Below, piece after piece: positions 16,162 to 24,845 of a stretch of DNA of 64,000 nt. This DNA comes from Alphaproteobacteria bacterium (lineage in GTDB: Bacteria; Pseudomonadota; Alphaproteobacteria; Rickettsiales; UBA8987). Location: assembly GCA_030429625.1 (NCBI GenBank), contig JAUIFA010000002.1, forward strand, positions 62,001 to 126,000, given 5' to 3'. The position numbers and the translations under genes are program-made. The notes under the pieces were generated by a model, which was given only the letters and a program-made list of their open reading frames with translations, ran no database searches and was not told the DNA's origin. Every line of letters starts with the position of its first letter. Position 1 is the first letter of the stretch.

Positions 16162-17493
16162 ATGAAAAATAACAACGTTCTGCGTGATGCAGAAATCAGA
16201 CTGGTTTCAGTGAATAAGCTGAAGCCTTATAAAAACAATGCCCGAAAGCATCCGGATAAACAAATCCAGCAAATTGTAAATAGCATCAAGCAGTACGGGT
16301 TTATGAACCCTGTATTGGTCGATGGTAATTATAGAATCATGGCTGGTCATGGACGTGTGGAAGCAGCCAAGAAGATTGGTATGAAAGAGGTGCCGGTAAT
16401 TAGCACTGACCATCTTTCAGAAGATCAAATTCGTGCATTTATTATTGCAGATAATAAAATTGCCCAGAATGCCGGATGGCATAATGATATTTTATCTATC
16501 GAACTCGAATATCTCTCTACTGTAGAAGAGTTTAACGTTGATGAGGTGACGGGTTTTGAAACTGCAGAAATCGATCTTCTGATTGATATAGATATCTTCG
16601 GCGAAGGTGAGTGCGATGAAGTAATAGAGCCTGAAACAGATGAACCCGCTATTACGCAGCCAGGTGATGTCTGGAATCTGGGAGATCATGTACTTATTTG
16701 CGGCGATGCCACAGATTCATCAACGTTCGTTGAATTACTTGGTGATGAACGAGCGCATATGGTCTTTACAGACCCGCCTTATAACGTACCTATTGATGGC
16801 CATGTCTGTGGCCTTGGTAAGATTAAGCATAAAGAATTTGCTATGGCCTCCGGTGAAATGAAGCCAGAGCAATTTCAAGCGTTCTTGCTAGGTGCTTGTG
16901 AAAATATGATGACCTTTAGCCGTAATGGCTCACTGCATTATATCTGCATGGATTGGCGTGGCATCCATGACCTGCTTTCTGTTGGAAAGTCCATATATGA
17001 TGATTTGAAAAACATCTGTGTGTGGAATAAAGATAATGGCGGTATGGGTAGCCTGTATCGCAGCAAGCATGAGTTTGTTGCTATATTTAAGCATGGCACC
17101 AAGGCGCATATCAACAACATAGAGCTAGGTAAACATGGGCGTTACCGCACGAACGTTTGGGATTACGCTGGCGTTAATAGCTTTGGCAAGAATCGATCAG
17201 ATTTGAAGCTACACCCAACTGTTAAGCCTGTAGCAATGGTTGCCGATGCTATTAAGGACTGCACCAAGCGCGGGAATATTGTGCTTGATCCCTTTGCTGG
17301 TTCAGGCACTACCTTGATTGCTGCTGAGAAGACTGGGCGCATTGCCCGATGTATTGAATACGACCCTCATTACTGTGATGTGATTATACGCCGTTGGCAG
17401 GCACTCACAGGTATGGAGGCCGTTAACCCTGACACCCTGCATTCTTTTGATGAACTTATTGCAAAAAAGGAGGCATGTGATGTCGAACTATGA
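16162..17493 (+). CDS. ParB-like nuclease domain plus DNA methyltransferase
   Basis: 443 residues from ATG 16162, chosen for GGAG 7 bases upstream (an ATG at 16138 has no such site). Residues ~10-110 form a ParB/Srx-like N-terminal domain (LKPYKNNARKH, then GHGRVEAAKKIG). The C-terminal part is an N4-cytosine/N6-adenine DNA methyltransferase with the catalytic DPPYNVP motif before the SAM-binding DPFAGSGTT motif, the beta-class order. Such ParB-methylase fusions are typical of phages and integrative elements. No restriction partner is visible, so it is probably an orphan methylase that protects or regulates the element. The stop overlaps the next start by 14 bp. Confidence 0.88.
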   Translation: MKNNNVLRDAEIRLVSVNKLKPYKNNARKHPDKQIQQIVNSIKQYGFMNPVLVDGNYRIMAGHGRVEAAKKIGMKEVPVISTDHLSEDQIRAFIIADNKIAQNAGWHNDILSIELEYLSTVEEFNVDEVTGFETAEIDLLIDIDIFGEGECDEVIEPETDEPAITQPGDVWNLGDHVLICGDATDSSTFVELLGDERAHMVFTDPPYNVPIDGHVCGLGKIKHKEFAMASGEMKPEQFQAFLLGACENMMTFSRNGSLHYICMDWRGIHDLLSVGKSIYDDLKNICVWNKDNGGMGSLYRSKHEFVAIFKHGTKAHINNIELGKHGRYRTNVWDYAGVNSFGKNRSDLKLHPTVKPVAMVADAIKDCTKRGNIVLDPFAGSGTTLIAAEKTGRIARCIEYDPHYCDVIIRRWQALTGMEAVNPDTLHSFDELIAKKEACDVEL

Positions 17494-17809
17494 TGATGGT
17501 AATGATGATGATTCTTACGAAGTGGGTTACTGCAAACCGCCTAAGGAGCATCAGTTTCAACCTGGTGAGTCAGGGAACCTAAGAGGGAGACCTCCCAAGG
17601 AAACAACCAGCATGATATCTGCTGTTGAAAGTATGCTGATGACAAAAGAGCGCGTCAGAGTTAATGGCAAATATGTCTATCTTTCACGAATGGAGATGTT
17701 TTTGATGGCACTTTCTGAGGGTGCGATAAAAAATCCTCGTGACAGAAAGAACCTGATTGACCTGATAAAGGCGCTGAAACTGCAGGATTATTTTTTAGAT
17801 CTTTATTAA
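17480..17809 (+). CDS. DUF5681 domain protein
   Basis: 109 residues from ATG 17480, with a full AAGGAGG ribosome site 6 bases upstream inside the methyltransferase 3' end. After an acidic N-terminus comes VGYCKPPKEHQFQPGESGN and RGRPPK, the hallmark of DUF5681, a small protein regularly found beside methylases and recombinases in alphaproteobacterial mobile elements. Function unknown; the basic PGESGN-RGRPPK stretch suggests nucleic-acid binding. Translationally coupled to the methyltransferase. Confidence 0.8.
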   Translation: MSNYDDGNDDDSYEVGYCKPPKEHQFQPGESGNLRGRPPKETTSMISAVESMLMTKERVRVNGKYVYLSRMEMFLMALSEGAIKNPRDRKNLIDLIKALKLQDYFLDLY

Positions 17810-17837
17810 CTGGACTTGTGCCGCAAAGGAAGCATTG

Positions 17838-17865
17838 CTGTGGGTTAGCAGAACCTAACCCACAG
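17838..17865 (+). promoter_or_regulatory. RBS-overlapping hairpin before the DUF2924 gene
   Basis: CTGTGGGTTAG (17838-17848) and CTAACCCACAG (17855-17865) form a perfect 11-bp stem with a six-base loop. The right arm ends in the first two bases of the AGGAG ribosome site of the next gene, so folding would hinder translation of DUF2924 and its coupled recombinase. No T-run follows, so it is not an intrinsic terminator. Confidence 0.55.
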
Positions 17866-17873
17866 GAGTGTTT

Positions 17874-18272
17874 ATGCAAGCATTATCAAAACCAGAGTTG
17901 GAAACTGAATGGCGTAAGTATTTCAAGGGAAAACCGCCGCAGCGTGCAAGTGTTGAGTTTTTACGTGGGCATGTGGTATGGCAGCAGCAGGCTAAGCAGT
18001 TTGGCGGGTTAAAGCGTACCACAAGCACACAGATTCAGAACCTGGCGAAACGGCTAAGATCTGGTGTGGATTTAACGCCGGAGACGGAGTTGACCATCAA
18101 ACCCGGTACACGCCTTATTCGGCAATATAAAGGCGAGAAGCATGAGGTGATGGTTACTGAACAAGGCTTTCGATACAAGGAGCAGGATTTTAAAAGCCTA
18201 TCAACCATCGCACGACATATCACCGGCACCAACTGGAATGGCCGCGTGTTCTTTGGGGTGAAAAAACGATGA
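17874..18272 (+). CDS. DUF2924 domain protein
   Basis: 132 residues from ATG 17874, with AGGAG 6 bases upstream (a GTG at 17868 is less well placed). It matches the DUF2924 pattern: an early ELETEWRKYF-like segment, then PGTRLIRQYKGEKHEVMV, GFRYKEQDFKSLSTIARHITGT, and a closing NGRVFFGVK. In alphaproteobacteria this small protein is almost always encoded directly before a large serine recombinase, as here, where the stop and the recombinase start overlap in ATGA. It is probably an accessory factor for excision or integration, but that role is inferred from context. Confidence 0.88.
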   Translation: MQALSKPELETEWRKYFKGKPPQRASVEFLRGHVVWQQQAKQFGGLKRTTSTQIQNLAKRLRSGVDLTPETELTIKPGTRLIRQYKGEKHEVMVTEQGFRYKEQDFKSLSTIARHITGTNWNGRVFFGVKKR

Positions 18273-20023
18273 GCGGACGAGCGAATGCGAGGACTAGCGA
18301 CCAAGTGGGCGCGCAGCCTGCGCGGCGCCAAATGGCGCGAAGCGACCTGAGCGCAAATACAAAAACAACGCGATGCGCTATTTATACCCGTAAATCCTCA
18401 GAAGAAGGGCTGGAACAGGAGTTCAACTCACTGGATGCCCAGCGCGAGGCATGCACTGCCTATATCACCAGTCAAAAACATGAAGGCTGGGAGTTGTTAC
18501 CAGGCTATTACGATGATGGTGGTTTTAGTGGCGGCACTATGGAGCGCCCTGCGTTGAAGGCCTTACTACAGGATATCGAGCTGGGTAAAGTCGATGTGAT
18601 TGTGGTGTATAAGGTAGATCGTCTCACGCGCTCACTACATGACTTCTCACGGCTGGTCGAGGTGATGGATAAGCGCGGTGTGTCCTTCGTATCTATCACA
18701 CAGCAATTTAACACCACCACGTCAATGGGGCGCCTCACCCTGAATGTACTTCTTAGCTTTGCCCAATTTGAACGTGAAGTCACGGGCGAACGCATCCGAG
18801 ACAAGATTGCGCTCTCCAAACAAAAAGGGAAATGGATGGGTGGTGTGCCACCGGTAGGCTACGATTGTATAGAGCGTAAAATTATAGTGAATGCAGAAGA
18901 AGAAAAAACGGTTCGGCTAATGTTTGAACGCTATATTGAGCTAAAATCGGTACGTTTACTGAAAGGTGAGATGGACAGTTTAAACATTCTCACCAAACGC
19001 CGTACTTTCTCTACTGGCAGGCAGACAGGCGGGCTGCCTTATGCGGAGAAAAATCTCTATCACCTACTGCAAAACCGGATTTACCTTGGCGAGATTGTGC
19101 ATAAGGATAAAAGTTACCCCGGTGAGCATAGGGCAATTATTGATAAAGAGACCTTTGACCAAGTGCAGAAAATTATCGCCGAGAACCGCATGAGAAAGCT
19201 GGGTTCTCATGGTGCGAAATATCCCTGCCTGCTGGCTGGGCTGCTTTACGATGATCGCGGCAATATCATGACACCCAAATACAGTAATACGCGCAAGCGC
19301 TTCTACCGCTATTATACCAGCCAAGCCATCATCAGTGGCTACCACCATAAAGCCGGAAGTCTACCGAATATTCCTGCCGAAGAAGTGGAACGATTAGTAA
19401 CAGTAGAAATCACCGCTTTCCTGAAAGATCGCACGCGCCTGCAGCCTTATCTGAGGCATTTGAATGCTGAGCATCAGACATCTATTCTTCAAAAAGTCCT
19501 CACAATAATGTCGGGCGATGCTGATCACGAACGGCTCTTGATTCGCTATATTACGCATCGTGTTGAAATATCAGATCAGCATATCCAGATTGAGATTTGT
19601 CCCGATCATCTGCTCGAGGCATTGCAGGATACCATGCATAAAAAACGAGAAGAGCCACCTGAGCATCCCATTATTTTGAATAAAAAGATCAAAATTGCAG
19701 CAGCGAATAATGGTAGCAAAGTAATTATTGGCAGTAGTCAGGCAGGACGAAACATGCAGCTTGTTAAAGCTATCGCACGCAGCTTCCTTTGGAATGAACA
19801 ACTTCTGAAAGGCGAAAGAACTTCCTTCCAAGACATCGGAAACCATGAAAATATCTCTTCATCTACTTATGTCAGTAAAATCATCCGCCTGCGATTTCTT
19901 GCTCCGGATATTATTGATTCTATTCTGAGTGGCTCTAATCCAGCCGATTGGACAGTTGAGAAATTGTTCAAGCTCAAAACACTCGACTGGAACGAACAAC
20001 GCCAAGTTCTTGGTCTGGTCTAA
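18269..20023 (+). CDS. Large serine recombinase (site-specific integrase)
   Basis: 584 residues. An N-terminal resolvase domain begins at about residue 32 with CAIYTRKSSEEG; the nucleophile is probably Ser43 in the R-x-S motif, followed by the Gln-rich LEQEFNSLDAQREAC segment and YKVDRLTRS. The recombinase domain follows (about 190-300), then a region LLAGLLYDDRGN where many relatives have a zinc ribbon, although its cysteine pairs are not evident here. The C-terminal ~150 residues are HTH-like/coiled. It would move the element carrying the methyltransferase, DUF5681 and DUF2924 genes. The N-terminal ~30 residues before the resolvase fold are Arg/Ala-rich and may reflect a later true start. 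Confidence 0.92.
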   Translation: MSGRANARTSDQVGAQPARRQMARSDLSANTKTTRCAIYTRKSSEEGLEQEFNSLDAQREACTAYITSQKHEGWELLPGYYDDGGFSGGTMERPALKALLQDIELGKVDVIVVYKVDRLTRSLHDFSRLVEVMDKRGVSFVSITQQFNTTTSMGRLTLNVLLSFAQFEREVTGERIRDKIALSKQKGKWMGGVPPVGYDCIERKIIVNAEEEKTVRLMFERYIELKSVRLLKGEMDSLNILTKRRTFSTGRQTGGLPYAEKNLYHLLQNRIYLGEIVHKDKSYPGEHRAIIDKETFDQVQKIIAENRMRKLGSHGAKYPCLLAGLLYDDRGNIMTPKYSNTRKRFYRYYTSQAIISGYHHKAGSLPNIPAEEVERLVTVEITAFLKDRTRLQPYLRHLNAEHQTSILQKVLTIMSGDADHERLLIRYITHRVEISDQHIQIEICPDHLLEALQDTMHKKREEPPEHPIILNKKIKIAAANNGSKVIIGSSQAGRNMQLVKAIARSFLWNEQLLKGERTSFQDIGNHENISSSTYVSKIIRLRFLAPDIIDSILSGSNPADWTVEKLFKLKTLDWNEQRQVLGLV

Positions 20024-20228
20024 ACCCCATCTGACCTATTTTACCCAGCAAAATTCTATCCCCCACTGCGAAACTGGCAACTTGAGACTTCTTCAGAATT
20101 CGGCCATATTTTCTCTAGAATTATTGCTCTCACAGCTCAGATGATATTAAGCCGCATCGTCGCAATGCCCCGTAAGCTGGGGCCTTCCGGCAGCTCATAT
20201 AACAATATGCTGGAAACTATCAAAATAG

Positions 20229-20318
20229 TGGCGGACAGAGTGGGATTCGAACCCACGGTAGAGTTGCCCCTACGCCAGTTTTCAAGACTGGTACCTTAAA
20301 CCACTCGGTCATCTGTCC
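20229..20318 (-). tRNA. tRNA-Ser (anticodon UGA)
   Basis: The minus strand reads a 90-base class II tRNA: acceptor stem GGACAGA with TCTGTCC, anticodon arm CAGTC-TTGAAAA-CTGG giving UGA, a long variable arm (GTAGGGGCAACTCTAC), T-loop GGTTCGAATCC, discriminator G and an encoded CCA. It is 205 bp past the recombinase gene; I saw no second copy of its 3' end in the window that would mark an attachment site. Confidence 0.97.
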
Positions 20319-20528
20319 GAGGGTGTAATTAACAGACAGTTGGTGCGATGACAAGATTTTTTATAAAGAAATCTTTACGATTTTCTACGCGTTGCCCTAT
20401 TCACAAAAAATTTATGGAAAAAACTTGTTGTATGTTAATGTTTCCTTAACTATTTAGTAGTAGTATGGAACCAGTGCTGATATAAGGCCGAGAATGACTA
20501 TTTTGGGAAAATAAATCTGGGAAAGAGT

Positions 20529-22193
20529 ATGTCTGATAAGAACCAAAGTCCAAATACACAACAAGAAAAACCAGAAGCAATTATGGCAGAGCTGGAAGCG
20601 CAACTTGGCGCGGCGCGTATGGCTGGTGAGAATGAAAGAGAGAAGGAAATTCATGCCAAGATAGAGGAAGAGATTCAGAAAAAGCAAGAAGCAGAGCGCA
20701 TAAGAGCAGAAAAAGAAAGAATTCTTGCAGAACAGGCTCAGCAGGAAAAGAAGCCGGCAGATCCAGCGGTAGAGCCTAATACCACAGAAGGAGAAAAAAA
20801 CACTCCGAAAAAAGAAGATCCCTCATTATTGGATCATTTGCAAAAAACAGGTGAAGAAGTTCACGGCAAAAAATTTAGCATTTCCGATTTTGTAAAAGAC
20901 GATAGTGTAAAATCTAAAAACTCCTTTGCAAAGTTCTTGCTGGCTGAAATGGTGGCCATCCCGTTTGAGTGGAAAGCTGGTGGGTTAAGTGGCAATGCGG
21001 ACAGGGCAATAAGCAAGGCCGAGAAATCCCTTAGAGGAGCGAAGGAAGCAGAGCTAGAGGCCGGTGCGAAGTTGCACAATGAACAAGAAAATTATGATCA
21101 AGCCATTCATACATTGCGTACAGGGGTGGTTGTGGACGCAAAGAGCGGGCAAACACGGGCAATTACTCCGGAAGACATTGAGAAAATTTCACAATATGCC
21201 ACAGAAACCATTGATGTTATTCATGGCTTGAACAAGGAATATAACCAGACAATTATCAATAGATTGCAGGAAGAAGCAAAAATGGATCTTGCAAGGGAGC
21301 AGAGAGAACTTGCTGACGCTCAGTGGCAGAAGGTTCAGGTGATGAAAAAGGGCATCGCAGGCGCGGATGAAACGGTATTAGACGGTAGTGATCCTGTGAA
21401 AGATCTGGATAAAAAATTTGAAAGAAACATGTTGGAAACGGCCTATACAGAAGGTGGTTTGGCCGAAATACATGATGCTCAAGAAAAGATTATTGAAAAA
21501 TATCGTGAGGAAAGAAAGGCTCTGATTGAAAGTGTGAGGGAACAGGCGAAAGAGAATTTTGATGAAGTTCACGAAGGCGCAAAACAGGATGTTAAAGAAA
21601 AGATTGCAGCAGCTCAAGCAAATGTTGATAAAGCCAGAGGTGATGCGGCACTTTCAGTAGTGGAACTGGATCGTAATTCTGTCATTAGAATCAATGCGTT
21701 GGCGCAAGAGAACTGTGTTGAGTATGATCGGCTAATACAAAATGGAGAAACCGAGAAGCATGGGCAAATAGCTGAGCTGCAAAATGGTAATATTGGGGCG
21801 GGTGTTAGGAAAATAGAACAGAAGGAATTGTTGGCTGAGGCGGTTTTGATGGCGCAAGACCGTGCAACGGGCGATAGGGCAGTGACCGAGCATGATCTTA
21901 GAGGTGCTCATGTGGTGGCATTTGAAGACGTGACAGAGCTTGTGAGGGGCAGTGATAAAGCAGTGGCTCCGGAGGGTGAAAGGGGATTTGGTGCACAAGA
22001 AGCAGCATTCTTACGGGCTTCTGAAGCCAAATTTATTGCAGGGTTGCCAGCTAATGAACGTTTGGACATCTTGCAGAAAGCAACCGAAGCTGGTTCGGCA
22101 TTGGCAGATTCTGGTCTACCTGATCAAAAAGAGGCGCTCGCTGACCACGGCCTTGGTCAGACTAAGGGTAAGGATGACTCGCGCGGCCGCTAA
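20529..22193 (+). CDS. Coiled-coil hypothetical protein (554 aa)
   Basis: A hydrophilic, Glu/Lys/Ala-rich protein with heptad-like stretches at about residues 20-75 and 160-400, no signal peptide and at most one weakly hydrophobic patch (about 140-155, LLAEMVAIPFEW). The N-terminal part is charged and low in complexity; a conserved globular domain is not evident. A GGGAAAG ribosome site precedes the ATG. The C-terminus is SRGR, an ending also seen in the exported proteins at 29030-33109. It stands alone between the tRNA and gltA. No family recognised; a structural or effector-like role is possible. Confidence 0.65.
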   Translation: MSDKNQSPNTQQEKPEAIMAELEAQLGAARMAGENEREKEIHAKIEEEIQKKQEAERIRAEKERILAEQAQQEKKPADPAVEPNTTEGEKNTPKKEDPSLLDHLQKTGEEVHGKKFSISDFVKDDSVKSKNSFAKFLLAEMVAIPFEWKAGGLSGNADRAISKAEKSLRGAKEAELEAGAKLHNEQENYDQAIHTLRTGVVVDAKSGQTRAITPEDIEKISQYATETIDVIHGLNKEYNQTIINRLQEEAKMDLAREQRELADAQWQKVQVMKKGIAGADETVLDGSDPVKDLDKKFERNMLETAYTEGGLAEIHDAQEKIIEKYREERKALIESVREQAKENFDEVHEGAKQDVKEKIAAAQANVDKARGDAALSVVELDRNSVIRINALAQENCVEYDRLIQNGETEKHGQIAELQNGNIGAGVRKIEQKELLAEAVLMAQDRATGDRAVTEHDLRGAHVVAFEDVTELVRGSDKAVAPEGERGFGAQEAAFLRASEAKFIAGLPANERLDILQKATEAGSALADSGLPDQKEALADHGLGQTKGKDDSRGR

Positions 22194-22412
22194 TTCCTGA
22201 TTTTAAGACAACTAAGGCTATCATTGTGCTGTCTTTGTCGCAGTTTTCTTTGTTTTGTTAACCTTCTGTTAAATAGTTATATGTTATCATTCGCTTAGTG
22301 AATTATGAGTGGGGGAGCCTCATTTTACTTTTGATAAAATTATTGCAACAAAAAGTTGTTTTGTTAGGAACAATATGCTATGTTGCAATGCAACAAGTAA
22401 TGGAGAAAAATA

Positions 22413-23723
22413 ATGGCTGCAAACACAACAAATAAAACAGCTAAACTGATTATTAATGGCGATGAGGCCAATGCGGCAGAATTTCCGATATTGTCGGGAA
22501 CGGAGGGGCCAGATGTCATAGATGTGCGTAGCTTATATAAGCAAACCGGTATGTTTACGCATGATCCAGGCTTTATGTCTACCTCGTCCTGCGAGTCAAC
22601 CATCACCTTCATTGATGGTGAAAAAGGAATTCTGCGCCATCGTGGTTACGATATTGCGGATTTGGCAGAAAAATGTACCTTTTTGGAAGTGTGCCACCTT
22701 CTTTTGTATGGTGAATTGCCAAACACAAAGGAAAAAGAAGAATTTGAACGTAATATCACCATGCATACCATGGTGCACGAACAGCTGCAGATACTCTATA
22801 AGGGGTTTCCACGTCGTTCACACCCTATGGCGATTCTGGTGGGTGCGGTAGCGTCGCTTTCGGCGTTCTATCATGATAGTTTGGACATTTACGATCCGGA
22901 AGAGCGTGATTTGGCTTCAAGACGTATGATTGCCAAAATGCCAACCCTCACTGCCATGGCATTTAAATATTCTATTGGTCACCCGTTTGTTTATCCAGAT
23001 AATAATTTGGATTTTGCTGCAAATTTCTTAAACATGATGTTTGCAGTACCGTGTGAACAATATAAGGTGAGTCCTGTTTTGTCTAAGGCAATGAATAAAT
23101 TGATGATTTTGCATGCGGATCATGAACAAAATGCCTCAACATCGACTGTGCGTCTGGCCAGTTCTTCTCAGGCCAATCCATTTGCCTGTATTGGGGCGGG
23201 GATTTCTTCTCTTTGGGGGCCGGCTCATGGCGGTGCAAACCAAGCGGTCATTGAAATGCTTGATATGATTGGTGATGTTAAAAACATTCCTGAGTTTATC
23301 AAGCGTGCTAAGGATAAAGACGATCCGTTCCGTTTGATGGGATTTGGTCACCGTGTCTATAAAAATTATGACCCGCGCGCAGCGGTGATTAAGGATAGCT
23401 GTTATGAAGTTCTTGAGGAGCTTGGTGCGGTAGATAATCCGAAGCTTGCCATTGCTATGGAACTAGAAAAAATAGCTCTAAACGATGAGTATTTTGTCCA
23501 ACGCAAACTGTTTCCTAATGTCGATTTTTATTCGGGGATTATTTACGAAGCTATGGGTATCCCAACTACGTTGTTTACCGGTCTTTTTGCAATGTCACGT
23601 ACGGCAGGCTGGGTAGCACAATGGCAGGAGATGATTGCCGATCCTGATCAGAAAATTGGTCGTCCTCGTCAGCTTTACATTGGGGAAGGGGCGCGCAAGG
23701 TGTTGCCACCAAACAAGCGTTAG
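22413..23723 (+). CDS. gltA: Citrate synthase
   Basis: 436 residues, the usual size of bacterial type I citrate synthase, which condenses acetyl-CoA and oxaloacetate at the entry to the TCA cycle in the cytosol. The active-site histidine and aspartate blocks are seen as [15 protein letters not shown] and [11 protein letters not shown], then [13 protein letters not shown] and the C-terminal [15 protein letters not shown] lies before the ATG at 22413. It is monocistronic, with about 220 bp of upstream space and a strong terminator at 23748. Confidence 0.97.
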   Translation: MAANTTNKTAKLIINGDEANAAEFPILSGTEGPDVIDVRSLYKQTGMFTHDPGFMSTSSCESTITFIDGEKGILRHRGYDIADLAEKCTFLEVCHLLLYGELPNTKEKEEFERNITMHTMVHEQLQILYKGFPRRSHPMAILVGAVASLSAFYHDSLDIYDPEERDLASRRMIAKMPTLTAMAFKYSIGHPFVYPDNNLDFAANFLNMMFAVPCEQYKVSPVLSKAMNKLMILHADHEQNASTSTVRLASSSQANPFACIGAGISSLWGPAHGGANQAVIEMLDMIGDVKNIPEFIKRAKDKDDPFRLMGFGHRVYKNYDPRAAVIKDSCYEVLEELGAVDNPKLAIAMELEKIALNDEYFVQRKLFPNVDFYSGIIYEAMGIPTTLFTGLFAMSRTAGWVAQWQEMIADPDQKIGRPRQLYIGEGARKVLPPNKR

Positions 23724-23747
23724 AATTTTTAAGCTTTATTGTAAGGA

Positions 23748-23788
23748 TGTCCGGATTCCTTCTGTTGAGTCCGGACATTTTTATTTTT
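23748..23788 (+). terminator. Rho-independent terminator of gltA
   Basis: TGTCCGGA (23748-23755) pairs perfectly with TCCGGACA (23770-23777), followed by TTTTTATTTTT. Confidence 0.9.
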
Positions 23789-23870
23789 ACAGGCTACCAA
23801 CACTATAACCTTGATTTTGGTACAACTAATTGCTAGTAGAATGGGTAAGACTATAAAATAGGGTTGTGTG

Positions 23871-24281
23871 ATGGCATCAGTAATTGAAAATGTTTGTATT
23901 GAAAAAGGCATGCGGATGACCGGACAGCGCAAGGTAATTGCGAAGGTAATTGGTGATGCGGATGATCACCCGGATGTTGAAGAGGTGTACCGAAGAGCTG
24001 CTGATATTGATTCAAAAATAAGCATTGCAACGGTCTATCGTACGGTACGTATGTTTGAAGAGGCTGGAATCATTGAAAAACATGATTTTGGTGATGGAAG
24101 AGCACGTTATGAAGTCGTTGGAGAAGAACATCATGACCATCTGATTGATGTGCGTAGTGGTGAGGTAATTGAGTTTGTCAATGAGGAGATTGAGAAGCTG
24201 CAGGAAAAAATTGCTAAGGAACACGGTTATAAACTGGTAGACCACCGCCTTGAGCTCTATGTTGTTCCGCTGGAAAAGTAG
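23871..24281 (+). CDS. Fur-family transcriptional regulator
   Basis: 136 residues from ATG 23871 (GTG at 23868 also possible). The N-terminal winged helix shows MRMTGQRKVIAKVI, DVEEVYRRA and SIATVYRTVRMFEEAGII, characteristic of Fur proteins. The metal-binding hinge EEHHDHLIDVRSGEVIEF is present, but the CxxC pairs of classical Fur and Zur are absent. Lack of cysteines is common in alphaproteobacterial Fur/Mur/Irr, which respond to iron, manganese or haem. Which of these applies cannot be told from the sequence. It converges with the HTH gene at 24291. Confidence 0.9.
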   Translation: MASVIENVCIEKGMRMTGQRKVIAKVIGDADDHPDVEEVYRRAADIDSKISIATVYRTVRMFEEAGIIEKHDFGDGRARYEVVGEEHHDHLIDVRSGEVIEFVNEEIEKLQEKIAKEHGYKLVDHRLELYVVPLEK

Positions 24282-24290
24282 TAGAAAGAA

Positions 24291-24698
24291 TTATTCTGTT
24301 GTTTTTTGTTCTTCGTTGGGGCCCATTGCTTTGATCAGCGTCAAAACTTTCTTGCGCACAGACGGATCGGATATCTTGTAGTAAGCTCTGATTAAGCTTA
24401 GCGTTTCTTTATTGTCCAGATTCTCAGGGACAGCTTCATATTCGTTTTTATCTTCAGCCATGCCAGAAGTATTTTCATTTTCAATATCTTCAAAGAAATA
24501 TCCTACAGGCACTTTAAGGATTTTTGAGAAATCGTATAACCGACTGGAGCCAACACGATTAATGCCACGTTCGTATTTTTGTATTTGTTGGAAGGTTACA
24601 CCGATTTCTTTTCCCAATAAATCCTGACTCATACCAAGGATACTTCTTCGTAAACGAATCTTTTTACCAACGTGTAGATCAACCGGGTGTGCAACCAT
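24291..24698 (-). CDS. HTH-type regulator downstream of lnt cluster
   Basis: 135 residues with an N-terminal Cro/CI helix-turn-helix (about residues 8-70: GKKIRLRRSILGMSQDLLGKEIG, FQQIQKYERG, VPVGYFFEDI) and an acidic linker plus helical tail. Regulators of this type lie next to lnt in many alphaproteobacteria, and this one follows lnt on the same strand with a 147-bp AT-rich gap, so it probably has its own promoter. The target genes are unknown. Confidence 0.85.
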   Translation of the reverse strand: MVAHPVDLHVGKKIRLRRSILGMSQDLLGKEIGVTFQQIQKYERGINRVGSSRLYDFSKILKVPVGYFFEDIENENTSGMAEDKNEYEAVPENLDNKETLSLIRAYYKISDPSVRKKVLTLIKAMGPNEEQKTTE

Positions 24699-24845
24699 AA
24701 ATTCCTCTTATTATTAAAACAAATATTTTTTCAATCACTTGCTACAATATATTGTGAATTAATACTAATTCTACATAAAAATCAACAAAATATATTAAAT
24801 ATATAAATTATAATATTATGGAGGTTTTATATGGTTTGTATCTCT

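Noticed and set aside
20229..20318. tRNA-Ser as the attachment site of the recombinase cassette
   Set aside because: No repeat of the tRNA 3' end is visible on the other side, the tRNA is complete, and large serine recombinases seldom use tRNA genes.
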